The translations under genes were made by a program, and so were the position numbers. A stretch of 64,000 nucleotides of DNA from Mantis religiosa (taxonomy: Eukaryota; Arthropoda; Insecta; Mantodea; Mantidae). How positions within the stretch are numbered: the first letter of the stretch is position 1; each line of letters starts with the position of its first letter. Location of the stretch: positions 58,689,235 to 58,753,234 of the forward strand of contig CM060947.1 of assembly GCA_030765055.1 (NCBI GenBank), given 5' to 3'. Shown here one piece after another: positions 49,190-60,267 of the stretch. The notes under the pieces were generated by a model that was given only the letters and a program-made list of their open reading frames with translations, was not told the origin of the DNA and made no database searches.

Positions 49190-49900
49190 GACATATCTCT
49201 TATTTAAAATTGCAATATTGAACTATTGCCATTCGAGGTTCTCGGCTTTGAAAGATCGTCCATTGTCTTGAGGAACACTCCTATACTTGAAAACACCTCT
49301 CCGCTTCAACTGACGTCATTGGCGCATACTTGAAGTGACCAAGGTCCCCTACTGATAAACCTTCTTCAAAATAACTAAAGTCAAAATTTTCACCTTGCAT
49401 AATACAACGAATGATACCTAAAGTTCTTTTCTAAACACTTTTTCATTTTCTCACAAAACTCTTGATCAATTTTTCGCAGCACATTTTTTTGCAAATGTTC
49501 CTCCACACCTTTAATCTTTTTGATAAACGCCTGTAAGCCCTCAACGCTTTCTTCTAGTCATGTTATTGTTTCCGCAAAATTGAAGAGTTGGCACTGATAT
49601 ACACCAAACTTTCCTTAATTTGAAGATCTTCCAGTAAATCTTGAGCAATAGGTGTAGATGCAGAATTTTCAGACTCTATAAAGGGTATGCATGTTACGTA
49701 AACCACTTTAATTGCGGTTTCCAATTTTGCTATATATTTAGCTCCATATATAAGACATAAAGTAAGACATTTTCATGTTTTATGCCTTGTGGCCACAAAA
49801 GAAACAAGCTTTCATCAAAGAGCTTGCATATACATTGATGGTTAAACTTTCTCAAATACTTCCGTCGTAAGAAGAAACATTTTCGTTCGTATGTCAACTT
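49190..49900 (-). pseudogene. hAT-like transposase C-terminal relic
   Basis: On the minus strand frames give EGLQAFIKKIKGVEEHLQK and FCEKMKKCLEKNFRYHSLYY. These lead into the C-terminal dimerisation block YAPMTSVEAERCF with a residue pattern ending in SFKAENLEW (about 49340-49240). MTSVExER is the hallmark of the hAT dimerisation domain in animal transposases and their domesticated relatives. At least two frame changes and two stops break it. Upstream AKLETAIKVVYVTC (about 49720) fits the preceding RNase-H-fold region. It is either a dead element or a pseudogene of a hAT-derived host gene. Confidence 0.65.
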
Positions 49901-50515
49901 ATAATGTACAATACATGTGAATAACTAAAAGAAGTAAATGCAACAAAAGGTATCATATTTCCTAAAAATGACTAATAGACATTAAAACCCCCAAAAGTGC
50001 AAACGATGCAAAATAAAAGTTGTTAATATTATTGCACTCTGCACTCTCTGTGATGACGCATAAATAGATATTTCATCAAGTTCCAAACTCTAGTTATAAC
50101 TTATCCGTTTAAGTATTCCAAGCTATACACAACACAAGAAAAGGAGAATGCGGCAGAGAGACACGAGGCAGAGATGTGTAATCTAAAGCTGCATGGCTTC
50201 GTTAGTGTTGAGGAAATGTTATTTCTAAGATAAATGAGACCGTTTGTATACAAGAGGATTCTTCAAGAAATCATTAAGAACATCACAAGGATGCTGAAGT
50301 TAGGGAGATAATTACTTCTAGCGACGTAAAGCGATATCAAACTCGCTTGAAACTGTTGAGCTAGTATCTTATACAACGCAACACAATTATAATCTAAATA
50401 TAGCATTTTAATTTCCTGAAGTGAGCCCTCTCAGGAATATCCGGTGAATTCGTGGTTAGCATAAGGAAACTAGCATGAGATGTAGTCGCCATAAATGTAC
50501 CAGTTAGGACAACCG
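49901..50515. other. Unannotated
   Basis: Nothing recognisable on either strand. Confidence 0.4.
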
Positions 50516-50740
50516 AGTGAACTGGCCCGCGGTGATATGTAAGACTCATATTCCAGAAATTCTGGTTTCGATTACCGGCGAAGGTACGTTCTAACCCTGG
50601 TTTATTCTGTTTTCCTGAGTTGAGAGATTAGTCTGGAATCGTTAGGCTCTCTCGTGCACGTATCTTCCAAATCTAGTTACAGAGGTTTGTCAGGGTAGCC
50701 ATCTGTCATCTAATCTACTAGCTTTATCAGCAGACCTCTG
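50516..50740 (+). mobile_element. tRNA-derived SINE-like element
   Basis: GAACTGGCCCGCGGTGATAT heads it, followed by the B box GGTTTCGATTACCGG, then GTTTATTCTGTTTTCCTGAG and GAATCGTTAGGCTCTCTCG. Only one copy of this exact type is present. Confidence 0.5.
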
Positions 50741-51849
50741 GTGAACGCAGAGATCTTACCCCCATAATTGATTTACATGATTTCATTCGCGAACATCCGA
50801 GCAAGGTCACGCACCAGCTCTAAAAAATATCTCTGTACCCTTCGTGTACTTTCCTCAGCCTTTCCTCCAGGGGTCGCACAGAGAAACAAATTGGCCAATG
50901 CATGGTACTCTACCCTGGCTTCTGGAGTCCCTCTATCTATATTTTTATCTTTACCAGTTAGGAAACTGCTTACCATGGGGTACAAATTCCATCCTACTCT
51001 TATACATACATTAACATAGGTATGGCAATCTAAAATCGAACTAATTTTCTATATCACAGTTCCTCTCGTCCCTTTTACATACACACATTAATCTGGGCAT
51101 TGTGCTCTAACATTAGGCTAAATTTCGATACTATAGGATTCTGCTATACCTTCCATCGTACAGATACAGACATACTAACCAAGGCGTTGTATCTAACTTC
51201 GGGCTGAATGAGATTCCATAAGACATTGTTATACCTTTCATACCCTAATCTAAGCATTTTGCCCTAACCTTAAGCTACACTTTCATACCACAGAATCGTA
51301 TCATTATTGCATATTCTTCACTGTTGGACTTTCTCACTTAAATCACTAGTGGCATAAAGTTCTTCCTAATGTCGGAAGAGCAAACTAACAAGGGATCTGG
51401 ATAAGAAAGTTTGGCCAATGTAGAACTCAGCACTCATATTAATTGACGACCTTCAACACCCGGTAGATTAGTTTAGATTGATTTGCGTTCATTAGGTTCA
51501 CTTGTAGCCAGAAAAGGCTGGGAACATTGAACATGTCCAGAGTTATAAAGTTTAATAGCATATATATGTAACACAGTTAACATAAGACACATATTATAGT
51601 ATACAGGCAATATGAACAACAATATTGAAAACAAAGCAGGGATAAGTATATATGATACAAAATGAAACACCTTTTTAAACCAGCTTTCACTTGGCTTATG
51701 CCAGTACATCTCAACCTTTTTGCAATGGATACCATTCTTGTTATTTATTAAATACATATACATTAAAAATAAACTTTCAACTTGCATCAAATATTTATTA
51801 GTAACGATTTGTCATTGGAATAATTAGATACTACTTATAGAGCAACAGA
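50741..51849. other. Unannotated
   Basis: Two opposite frames at 50768-51019 overlap and have no domain; repeated CTAACC-type strings near 51100-51290 suggest an old repeat. No gene is assigned. Confidence 0.4.
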
Positions 51850-52620
51850 AGCATTATCAGGATAATTTGTCATTCAGGTAATCTTGTGCAGAATAAAAAG
51901 ATTTTGAGCAAAGGTACTCTCTAACAGCATTTTTAAAAGCACCGAAATTATCAACTTTTTCTTTAAGAACATTAGGAAGTGCACCAAATATTTTGATAGT
52001 TTCGTAATACATACCTTTCTGGAAGCAAGAAAGTTTAGCACTGGGATAATGGATATTATACTTTTGTCTAGTGTTTATTCTGTGAATTACATTATTTGTT
52101 GCAAATAAGGCACGATTGCATACAAAGAATTTTAGGATCGAGAATATATACATACAAGGCAACGTAAATATCTTCAATCTTCTAAAAAAGATCTTTACAG
52201 GAGCATCTGTTGTGGGTATTAGTAATGATTCTTATAACCTTCTTTTGCATAAGAAATATTTTTTTTTACTTTTTACTGAGTTGCCTCAAAATAATATTCC
52301 GTATTCCATAATAGAGTTAAAGTATGCATCATATACTAATTTAAGTGTGTCAATAGAACTCACATTAACCAGCTGTAGGATAGCATAACAGGCAGAGCTG
52401 AGTTTAGGTAAGATATAATTTATGTGAGCTTTCCAATCTAAACATCTGTCCACTTGAAGGCCCAGAAATTTTATGTTGTCAATTTCTTCTAATAACATAT
52501 CATTAATCCCGATTTCTATTGCAGTATGTGATTTACGACAAGTTATAAATTTGACCACTTTTGTTTTGTCTAGATTCACAGATAATTTGTTTGCTTTAAA
52601 CCAGCAGGACATACAGTAGT
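51850..52620 (-). pseudogene. LINE reverse transcriptase thumb and C-terminus (CR1/Jockey-like)
   Basis: The minus strand starts at about 52612 with CWFKANKLSVNLDKTKVV, continues with NIKFLGLQVDRCLDWKAHIN and LPKLSSACYAILQLVNVSS. It reaches YFNSIMEYGILF, where the usual Trp codon of the FWGNS motif is a stop. After a frame change near 52190 the C-terminal block RQKYNIHYPSAKLSCFQKGM and a LPNVLKEKV string end near 51857. The region equals the last ~270 residues of a CR1/Jockey-type ORF2. It is 5'-truncated and dead, but less decayed than the relic at 12060. Confidence 0.82.
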
Positions 52621-53221
52621 CCAGCTCACTAGGGATACGGGAGCAAGAATGGACCGCACCGTTTGGCCTAAAAAAGCAGTTGGTAGAGAAAGCAAAATAG
52701 TGCTGAGCAAGTGAGAGCGACCGTCAGTAGTGGGGCAAGCATAAAAATAAAAAATATGCGATAACCGAGAGCTGTAATCAGGAGAACAACATTTTGAATT
52801 TTTTTCTTTAAGTTTTCCCGGATCCCGGGAACAGGTAAAATGATTTGCCCAAGTTTCAACTCTCTCGTTTCTGGTTTCCTACGCGCAGCATATTAGATCC
52901 ATATTTTGCATAACATTAAACTTTACACGAAACTACCGCTAAAGTGCCCTACAGCAGCAATGGAAAATGTGACAATGAAAAGAATTCTAGCTTATACGTG
53001 CCCTAACCTCAGATTCGGAAGCTCATCTGTCCCATTAACATTGGTTCTATTGAAAGGTGATTTCAGTTTGTTTGTATACAACTCATAATTGGCTGTTGTC
53101 TAAAAGGAACCTCGAAGAATAGCAAAAACTAGTAGAAATTAACAAAAACTTAAATTAAGCCATTAATAACGGAATTATACTATTAGAGAAATCGTTGGTC
53201 TCTTTGGTTCGTTATTTACGT
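52621..53221. other. Unannotated
   Basis: The start of this gap (52621-52700) may be the LINE insertion border. No gene is recognised. Confidence 0.4.
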
Positions 53222-53570
53222 CGTCCTGCGCCGTGGCGCAGCGCGATAAGGCATCCTGCGTTGGTTCCGTGTTACGAAATGCGGTACAGGTCCAATTCCA
53301 CCCCTGGGGGTGCGGATTTTAAGTCCCGGGTATTGGACCGGTGCCTACTCAGCATCCTGAGGAAAGTGAGGAGCTTACGATAGGTAAACGGCCCTTGTCA
53401 TAGAAGCCAACTTTCCGGCTGGAGATGTCGAGATGCTGACCACATTTCCTCCCCGTATCGGTAGGATGATCGCGCACCTCTACCTTGAGTATGTGGGCGT
53501 GAGAACAGCAGTCGGGTTGGCAGGCCTTGGCCCTCCATGGGCTGTCGCGTCATGGGTTATCATTTATTAC
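53222..53570 (+). mobile_element. tRNA-derived SINE, family 6
   Basis: The head TCCTGCGCCGTGGCGCAGCG with GATAAGGCATCCTGCGTTGG resembles a tRNA 5' half, and GGTCCAATTCCACC is the B box. A G+C-rich body follows: GGGTATTGGACCGGTGCC, GCTTACGATAGGTAAACGGC, CCCGTATCGGTAGGATGATC and GGCCCTCCATGGGCTG. Single copy in the window. Confidence 0.7.
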
Positions 53571-54377
53571 TGAACTCGCAGGTTCATACCCGCGTTAGAC
53601 CAAGGGTTCTTCAGTGTGCTTAAGTGTGTTTAAAACCGACAGCCTTATATATAATAAAGGAATCGGCCTAAGACATTTATCTACACTTAGCATACTACAT
53701 CGAATTTTGATTCTGGCTAAGTCGGATCAGGTTTCATGAATTCAAAACAAGTACAAAATCACATGATTTGTTACTCGTTCCTGCACAATACATTTTTAAA
53801 AACGTTAATTGATCTATTTCAAATTGATAAGAACTAGACAGACGTTTATATAAATTGGTTTATAATATATTTCCCTGTAGGTACAACGGAAGCAGGAAAA
53901 TACGGTTGATTTGAGCAACAGTCAGAGCTCTTAGAAGCTGGTTGCTAAGAAATTAAAGTATAAATAAAAAACCTTAGGAAAATATACAAATTATTACGTA
54001 TTCTATACTCAGTGTATGCTGCCTTTTCCACATTATGCTATAATCAATTGGGGATACTTACTTTCTGAGCTGCCCTGGTACTTGCACTATAATTACACTT
54101 GTAAAGCCTATGCTAGTGAGAAGCACGTTGAATACCAACGGTAAATGGAATTCCTTCACACACACCGTTCTGTCGCAATTAAGCATGGTCTCCAACTATA
54201 CACAGCATTGAAACCACACTTAAAACCACAAACTTTGAAAGCAGCTCAGCTACACGCCATGAGCACACTGAAATCTCTCAAAATTTTTCTTTTTGAAATC
54301 AGAATCACAGAAATCTAATTATACAAGTCTAACCGACTTCCAATGCAGTAGACGTATGCTCTTTTTTGTGTGCTTTT
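53571..54377. other. Unannotated
   Basis: Nothing recognisable on either strand. Confidence 0.4.
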
Positions 54378-54433
54378 CTTCTTCTTCTTCTTCTTCTTCT
54401 TCTTCTTCTTCTTCTTCTTCTTCTTCTTCTTCT
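54378..54433. repeat. (TTC)n microsatellite, tail of a minus-strand LINE
   Basis: About 18 TTC units. On the minus strand it is a (GAA)n tail directly after the RTE-like LINE end at 54434-54720, as a microsatellite tail would be. Confidence 0.93.
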
Positions 54434-54720
54434 GCATTTCATGGCTTAGACTACTACCTGTTTCGCCTTTATGGTGTCTCCTTCCATTTCTTTTTCGACC
54501 TTCCCACTTCTCTTTTTCCTTTTAGGACATACTGGAAAACTATTTTAGACAGCCTGGTATCCACCATCCTGTTGACATGTTCTAACCACGTTCTTGTTCT
54601 GTACCTGCTCATTCTTGAAGGAACAGCTTCTATTTATAATTCCTTTTATATTTTATCTTCTCTTGCAAATCCTTTTTCCTCAAAGTTTTTCTTTAATACC
54701 TATGTGTTGAAATTGTACTT
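54434..54720 (-). pseudogene. RTE-like LINE C-terminus with (GAA)n tail
   Basis: Minus-strand translation gives SRYRTRTWLEHVNRM near 54610-54570, then VLKGKREVGRSKKKWKE near 54510. This is the basic C-terminal block (W-xHVxRM ... GRxxxRWxE) that ends RTE-type ORF2 proteins. Frameshifts and stops separate the parts. The GAA array forms the 3' tail. It may belong to the same family as the relic at 7095. Confidence 0.65.
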
Positions 54721-54753
54721 ATCGTCCGTAGTATGGGCATTCAACTTTCACTT

Positions 54754-55023
54754 GGCTGGCCCCGTGGCTCAGTCGGTAGAGCACCTGCCTGCCGTGCGAG
54801 CGGTCGTGGGTTCGATTCCTGGCTGAGGTGGGGATTTTTCGCCAAACAAGATGATTCGCCATCTTCCCCAGAGTCTGGAATTATGAATGAGAGTGCGAAA
54901 GTGTGCGTGTTCTAATGACTAAAACCCAACGAATACGAGTTAACACCTTCAACATGTTCCAAAGGAGAACGGCCGCCGATATGACCGTTGAAGTTAAAGA
55001 CAGGATATAAATGTAACAAAAAC
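54754..55023 (+). mobile_element. tRNA-Lys-like SINE, family 3, full length
   Basis: The head GGCCCCGTGGCTCAGTCGG then TAGAGCACCTGCCTGCC and the B box GGTTCGATTCCTGG give a well-preserved tRNA-Lys-like start, the least decayed head of this family here. The body (AGAGTCTGGAATTATGAATG, GGAGAACGGCCGCCGATATG) and a TAACAAAAA tail follow. Confidence 0.9.
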
Positions 55024-55355
55024 GCTTTCGCAAATAGGGTAACGCAGGGATTGTCACAATGTTATAAAACCTTATCATGTTTTGGGTTCTGTTTGACAGA
55101 TTGCTTGAAATGTCATCACTTTTCTCTTTATGTACGTATTTTTCCTCATTACTGATTTCACTTCTAAATATTTAAAGGACGAGACTTTCCAGTATGCTGT
55201 CATCTGATCTTATTGAACTATGCTCCCAGTTCGTCATTTTTTGGTCTTCTATTTTGATATTTATATATTATTTTTGCATTTTTATTAAGTTGATATATTG
55301 AATGTTGTAAATCATCCTTGCTCAAGTTGTTCTTGGGAAGCAAGTCAGATGAAAA

Positions 55356-55404
55356 GACGATTAGAAATCGACGTTTCGGGAGTGTACATCTCTCCCATCA
55401 TCAG
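55356..55404 (-). ncRNA. Hammerhead-ribozyme-like motif of the Penelope-like element
   Basis: On the minus strand CTGATGA (55404-55398) is followed by a 5-bp stem GGGAG/CTCCC around a 9-nt loop. Then come GAAA (55377-55374) and ACG...CGT closing a short third stem, with GTC (55358-55356) at the expected cleavage position. This is the conserved core order of a type I hammerhead (CUGAUGA, stem II, GAAA, short stem III, UH). Such motifs are established in Penelope-like elements. I could not find convincing pairing for stem I, so activity is doubtful. Confidence 0.45.
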
Positions 55405-55583
55405 GATATTTATAAAATGTTATAACCACAAATGAAATACTGGATATAACACAAATGTAAACAAAGACAAAACACTATCAAAATTCGCACTACTGAACAA
55501 AAGACTGTTTCCAGAAAATTAAATGCCAGGTCAGGAGATAGCATGAGTATAGAAAATTAATTGGGTCAAAGAAACGTAACTCC

Positions 55584-56200
55584 TTAACTTGACAAGCTGT
55601 ATTGCTCTGTGCTTCTTAAGTCGACAGATTTCCATTTTAAGGCCGGTTTCCAAGAGGAGCTGAACTGAAATCCAGCATCACGATTAAGCGTGCTCCTTTC
55701 AGAGGAAATCGCCAAAGCCTCCAAAATTCTCCGCTCCCAGTAACTGTTGCATTTTGCCAATATGGTCGTCTCCCGAAAATTGGCTCTATGGTCGTTATCA
55801 AAACAATGCTCTGCCGGCCCAGACTTCTCAGGTTGCATTAAACGAATGCTCCGTTCATGTTAGTTTATTCTAGTAGCGATGATTCTTCCGGTTTGTCCTA
55901 TATACGGTGTTCCACATTCACAGGGAATGCGGTACACTCCCGGAACTTGGAAGTCCAGTTTATCTTTCACTGGTCTCAACAGATGTTTAATCTTCAGAGG
56001 TGGCTTGTGGATGGTCCTGATGTAGTATTTGGCGAGAATTCTCTGATTCTGCCGGATAGATGGCCAGTAAACGGGATGCAGGCTGTAGCGGTAGACTTAT
56101 ATGACGCTTGCTCTATTACAGGTTTCCTTTACCTAGCTTTGGTGATCGAGCTTCTAATCGTCTTTTCACCCGGCTTGCTTCCCTAGAACAACTTGAGCAT
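55584..56200 (-). pseudogene. GIY-YIG endonuclease region of a Penelope-like element
   Basis: Minus-strand frame with GVYRIPCEC (GVY at 55940-55932) and PYIGQTGR (to about 55889), the two halves of the GIY-YIG core with the conserved Arg. After one stop codon comes QPEKSGPAEHCF and the tail ILEALAISSERSTLNRDAGF, the standard region after the nuclease in these elements. Upstream pieces (IRTIHKPPLKIKHLLRP near 56020-55970) need a frame change. The endonuclease normally nicks target DNA for insertion. The stop and the truncation make this copy inactive. Confidence 0.8.
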
Positions 56201-56229
56201 ATTCGTCGCCAGGTAAGCTTCAAGTCTTA

Positions 56230-57029
56230 TTGTAAATCATCCTATTTCTTACATCACTTGCATTACATTATCAGCTTAGATAACATTCAAATATTTTCTA
56301 GGGCTATTTTCATACATGCATCAATCTTTAGAATTCAATTTTGCAATATATTTGTATTATTAACTTAAATATTAAAGAGTGTCGGGCTCATCGGATAACA
56401 TTTTATCTAACTCCTTTATCAGTTAAGATTTCTTCTTATTTTTCTGTCCTAAAATTTAGAACTATTATTCTTTCTTCATATTAACTTTTCACCATATTTA
56501 CAAATGGCCTTTAGGAAATCGAAAAAAGCGATTGTGTCTGCAAACTATAATCGCTTCTCTCCTTCAATGTATACACAGATCTTCACCTTTGCTTCCAAAA
56601 ACTGCTTCGTTCTTCAAGTAATACAAAGAATCTTTTATTTATTCTTCTGTCACATCGCTTGTACGAGTACATTTAATTAAGTTAGTTAATAACTCTGCAG
56701 TTCTTGCATTGTCTTCTGTCACCTTTTTAAACAGCTATATTCCTTCTGCTCCTTTCCATCTCTATAGATTTGTTATTTAATCATTTATTTAAGACGTGTA
56801 ACAATATATATGCTTGGTGAAGTGAAGGAACTTGATTTATTTTAGGAATTTATTTGAAATTTTAATAGCATGAAGTTTCTTTATACGATTGAAAGTATTA
56901 ATTTGTGGAAGTAAAGACGTAGTAAGCTCACAGCCGAGTATTAGACGACAAACCCGTAATTTGCATATTTTCGGAGCGTTAACCAAGTAAGAATGTCAAA
57001 GAATGACGTTGAACCCGGTAGTTAGTAAT
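56230..57029. other. Unannotated A+T-rich DNA
   Basis: The first 14 bases are the right TSD of the Penelope-like element. The remainder has no recognisable feature. Confidence 0.4.
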
Positions 57030-57290
57030 GGATGATCAGCAGGTCGTTGGACTTAAACCAACATGGCGGATGGAATGTTCCAGAAGCTTTTCTGCTGATC
57101 AAAGGGAAAAAGTCCCTAAGTTCAACGTGTGTTGCCCCCTCTTTTTGAGCTTGGCCGTGAATACTTATAGCGGTGATTATCGAGGCCCGCGGGAGTCTAA
57201 AGTGTATTGTTGCGGCCGGAGGCTATGCCAAATCTTCACTTCACCACGCACCGACATCTCCTCGAAGGTAAGCGCGCCTGGGTCTTAATG
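57030..57290 (+). other. CpG-richer block with YY1-like site and splice-donor-like GTAAGC (possible 5' exon)
   Basis: CCAACATGGCGGATGG at about 57058 resembles the YY1-type ATGGCGG element found in 5' untranslated exons. A CpG-containing segment (GAGGCCCGCGGGAG, GTTGCGGCCGGAGG) follows, and TCGAAG|GTAAGCGCG near 57265 is a good splice-donor match. The open frame 57028-57288 has no domain and may be chance. No downstream exon was identified. Confidence 0.3.
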
Positions 57291-58279
57291 TACTAATGTA
57301 GCTATCATCACCAATCCACCCAAAGTCTCTTCAAGACTTCGGGGTTGACTTGTATTGTAGAAAATTATGATGTTATAGTAAACTGGCATTTCGTAGAAAG
57401 TCGTACTATTCCTATCTATCTGTAACCTGACTACAAATTCCCTTTACCATTTACCTCTACCATCTGACCCCCTGTCTCTTCGGCTACGCTCCCAGTTGCA
57501 AAGTAGATTGTAAACCCTTACGGTAAACCACCTTTAAGTATATACAACCCCATCCACAACTTGTAGTCTAAAATCATCCCGGTTCACAATTTATAATACG
57601 ACAATACATATATATGTATGTTTAATAGTTACTTATGTATTCAGTGGGATGCATTAAAACCACTAGAATATGTTGTGTAACAATGATTGTTAACCCGAGT
57701 TCGTAATTACATGAGAGCGGTAATTGTAATTAAACAATTGACTGCATATATTTCAAGCCAGATCATATATGTCGTTTGGTTCTATGAGAATCATTCTATA
57801 TTTCAAAGTATTTTGTGTATTATCTGTAGTGGTGAATGCAATTTGAATACAGGTAAATTGATAGATGGGAGAGTCCGTTTCACTCAATACAATCGGAAAG
57901 AGCGGCGTAGTAAATATAGCAATATCTTATCATCTGTTACGAATGGAAATTTTTGATAAGAAAGTTTGATATGAATTAATTGACTTATCTATGGTAATTC
58001 TGACTTTCATGCAACCAGAAGTGAAATCTATAGTTCTACAGTAATATTATTAAAAGAGAAACTTTGTAAGTATTTGTATGTGTGTATGTATGCGTATAGA
58101 TCTCTTTTTTGATTATATAACTGCATACCCGTTATCTGGGTAACATTACACCAATTCCTTACATTGTATGTACATATGTATGTATCATGTATATATGCAT
58201 GTATGTATAATTTCTATAATAATCTTTATGCTCGACCATGCCAAACTTTAGTATTCATACGACTGATAGCAGTACTTAA
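57291..58279. other. Unannotated A+T-rich DNA
   Basis: TATG/TGTA-rich microsatellite-like tracts near 58070-58205; no gene recognised. Confidence 0.4.
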
Positions 58280-59130
58280 ATGTGCCTCATTAAAGCACCT
58301 GTTCATGGTTTCAGGAAAGGAAAACGGACTATAGATAATCTGTTCATAATAAACACTATAATAGACAAATACCTCAGGAAGAATAGAGGAACGGTATATA
58401 TGTTATTTGCAGATTTTGAGAAAGCTTTTGATACGATAAATAGAAAAGCTTTAGTTTGGAAATTTAGGATGAAAGGGATAAGTAGAACATTTATAAAAGA
58501 AGTAAAGAAAATCTATGAAGGGGTTAAGTTTTGCATAAGGAGGGAAAAAATGTAATTACAGAGATGACAGAACAAAAAATAGGCCTAAGACAAGGATGCA
58601 AAATGAGTTCAATTTTATTTAACTTACTTATAGATGAGATAATAGACAAGGCAGCACTGTCCGGTAATAGCAAACAAAGAAATTCCTAGATTGCTATATA
58701 CGGATGACTTAATGGTAGGATCTATAACGGTAGTAGGATTGCAGAAGACAATAAATGAAGTCCAGAAACTTTGTGAAGAGTGGGGAATAAAAATAAACAT
58801 AAATAAGTCGAAAGTTATGATCTTCAAGAAGGGAGTTAAACTAAAAAGGAGATGAAAAGTGGGTACTAAATGGCAAAAGGGTAGAAGTGGTCAATGAATT
58901 TGAATACTTAGGAGTAAGGTTGAATAACAATGGAAAGTGGGGAGCATACAGGAGAAAAATTGAAGCAAAAGGAAGGGCGGTAATGAATGGAATAAGAATA
59001 TGCAAATATAAACTAGAAATGACAACCAAGTTGTTAGAAAGAATGTACTGTAACCGCAGTATCAGACAGCGATTAGGAGGTGGCGAATTAATTGAAATCA
59101 CGAGAATTAAAAAAAAAAGAAGATAAATTA
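58280..59130 (+). pseudogene. LINE reverse transcriptase relic (R4/Dong-like palm)
   Basis: Open frame 58280-58555 gives HGFRKGKRTIDNLF and YMLFADFEKAFDTINRKAL, reverse transcriptase motif A with its catalytic Asp. After a frame change comes LRQGCKMSSILFNLL (motif B region, about 58590). Next come LLYTDDLMV, where YTDD (about 58695-58706) is the motif C aspartate pair, and EEWGIKININKSKVMI. A last piece, NEFEYLGVRLNNNGKW (about 58895-58940), is in another frame. At least two frameshifts break it. It ends in an A-rich run near 59110, so it may be a 5'- and internally truncated copy. Clade is uncertain. Confidence 0.8.
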
Positions 59131-60216
59131 ATGAAAATGCTTTGCTAAACTAATATAAAATATTGTTATATTAATATGAAATTAGAATGAAATTAGAGTA
59201 ATGATTAAAATAGCGGTTTAATTAAGAATAAGATGGGAAGAATATAATTTAAGACAACAACATGCTAGAATCCATGTAAGGGAGAGAAAATATTTCTGTA
59301 AAATCTGAACACAAGTCGGGGAGACAGGAAGAGGTGACCGTTAGCCTCTTTGTTTAAGGAAAGGTTCAATGTCTGAGAACTATAAGCAAAAATGTGTAGG
59401 AACAATAAGGTTTTCTAGATGCGGTCAAGCGTAAGACCTAAAAGGATTTACTTTGCTGAGGCGATAACGATGTATACCGTTACAAAGAGCCCAGGGTAGG
59501 CGTGACCCAACTCACGGTGGGATGTAACGACAATGAGTTCGATGAGTTTTGCTAACCAATAAAGAAAAATCGAAATAAAATGAGAAACCAATAATAATGT
59601 AAGATTTGAGAAATAGGAAGAAGGGTGAGTTATTTTGGTCATGTGATAAGGGTTAGAGTAGGGATCAGAATAAAGTACGAACGGAATCGCAGAGTAGACG
59701 AAACTTCACTTCAAAAGTCATACTACGAGGGGAAAGATGTGTTAGGGCGCGTGAAGAAGAAGTAGGGAAGATTTCTAAGTTCGAAATGTAAATCACTTCT
59801 ACAGTCATACTACGAGGGAAAAGACGTGTTATTACGCACGAAGAAGTAGCAAAGATTTCTAAGTCCGAAATGTAGGGAAGTCAAGAATAACGCAACCAGC
59901 GTGAGAGAAGCAGCAGAAGAAGTTTATAATAGCAAAGTATTTGCCGTATAAAGAATTAAGAGAATTCTGTTAGGAAGTTTAGTAACAGGTGGTCACCGCT
60001 ACAAATCAATCTAAATCAACGAACTTAGTGAGAATTAAATTAAATCATTTTTTGCAACGAACCAGTGTATTATTGAGACAACTGAGCAGCCAACAAACAA
60101 CAAATCCATTTCCTACAACCATTCACCTGAGGACAAGAGATCTCATAGCTCCAATTAGAACCCAAATCAAAAGTAAACACCAACCAATTTGAAATCTGAC
60201 ATGCGGGTATGCCGCA
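59131..60216 (+). mobile_element. Presumed 5' LTR region of the Gypsy-type element (left boundary not found)
   Basis: A primer-binding site at 60220 implies an LTR ending just before it, and GCCGCA at 60211-60216 gives a CA end with a 3-base gap. Possible TG starts are at 59419 and 59523 (TGTAACGAC), but with no second LTR in the window I cannot choose. A ~95-bp tandem duplication lies at about 59690-59880 (AGTCATACTACGAGGG twice). The first few hundred bases (59131-59400) may be older flanking DNA. Confidence 0.4.
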
Positions 60217-60219
60217 TAA

Positions 60220-60239
60220 TGGCGCCGACACGTTGGGGC
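60220..60239 (+). promoter_or_regulatory. Primer-binding site, tRNA-Lys-like
   Basis: TGGCGCCGACACGTTGGGGC starts three bases after the presumed LTR end. TGGCGCC is the complement of a ...GGCGCCA tRNA 3' end. ACGT and GGGGC also agree, with small indels, with tRNA-Lys primer sites used by several retroelements. The primer assignment is an inference. Confidence 0.5.
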
Positions 60240-60267
60240 TTCGAATTGTAGGAAATGGGTGAAATGT

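Larger units (their letters stand above)
55319..56229 (-). mobile_element. Penelope-like retroelement, 5'-truncated, with 48-bp inverted ends and 14-bp TSD
   Basis: The element is bounded by a perfect 14-bp direct repeat, TTGTAAATCATCCT, at 55305-55318 and 56230-56243. Its sense strand is minus. It encodes the C-terminal GIY-YIG endonuclease region typical of Penelope-like elements and ends with a hammerhead-like motif. A 48-bp segment at its 3' end (55319-55366) is repeated inverted near its 5' end (56152-56199), with 44 of 48 bases matching. Inverted terminal arrangements and variable TSDs are known for Penelope-like elements. The reverse transcriptase is missing. Confidence 0.85.

Noticed and set aside
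54757..54828. tRNA-Lys-like sequence considered as a real tRNA gene
   Set aside because: The head is followed by the family-3 SINE body with other copies in the window, and the 3' acceptor half does not pair with the 5' half.
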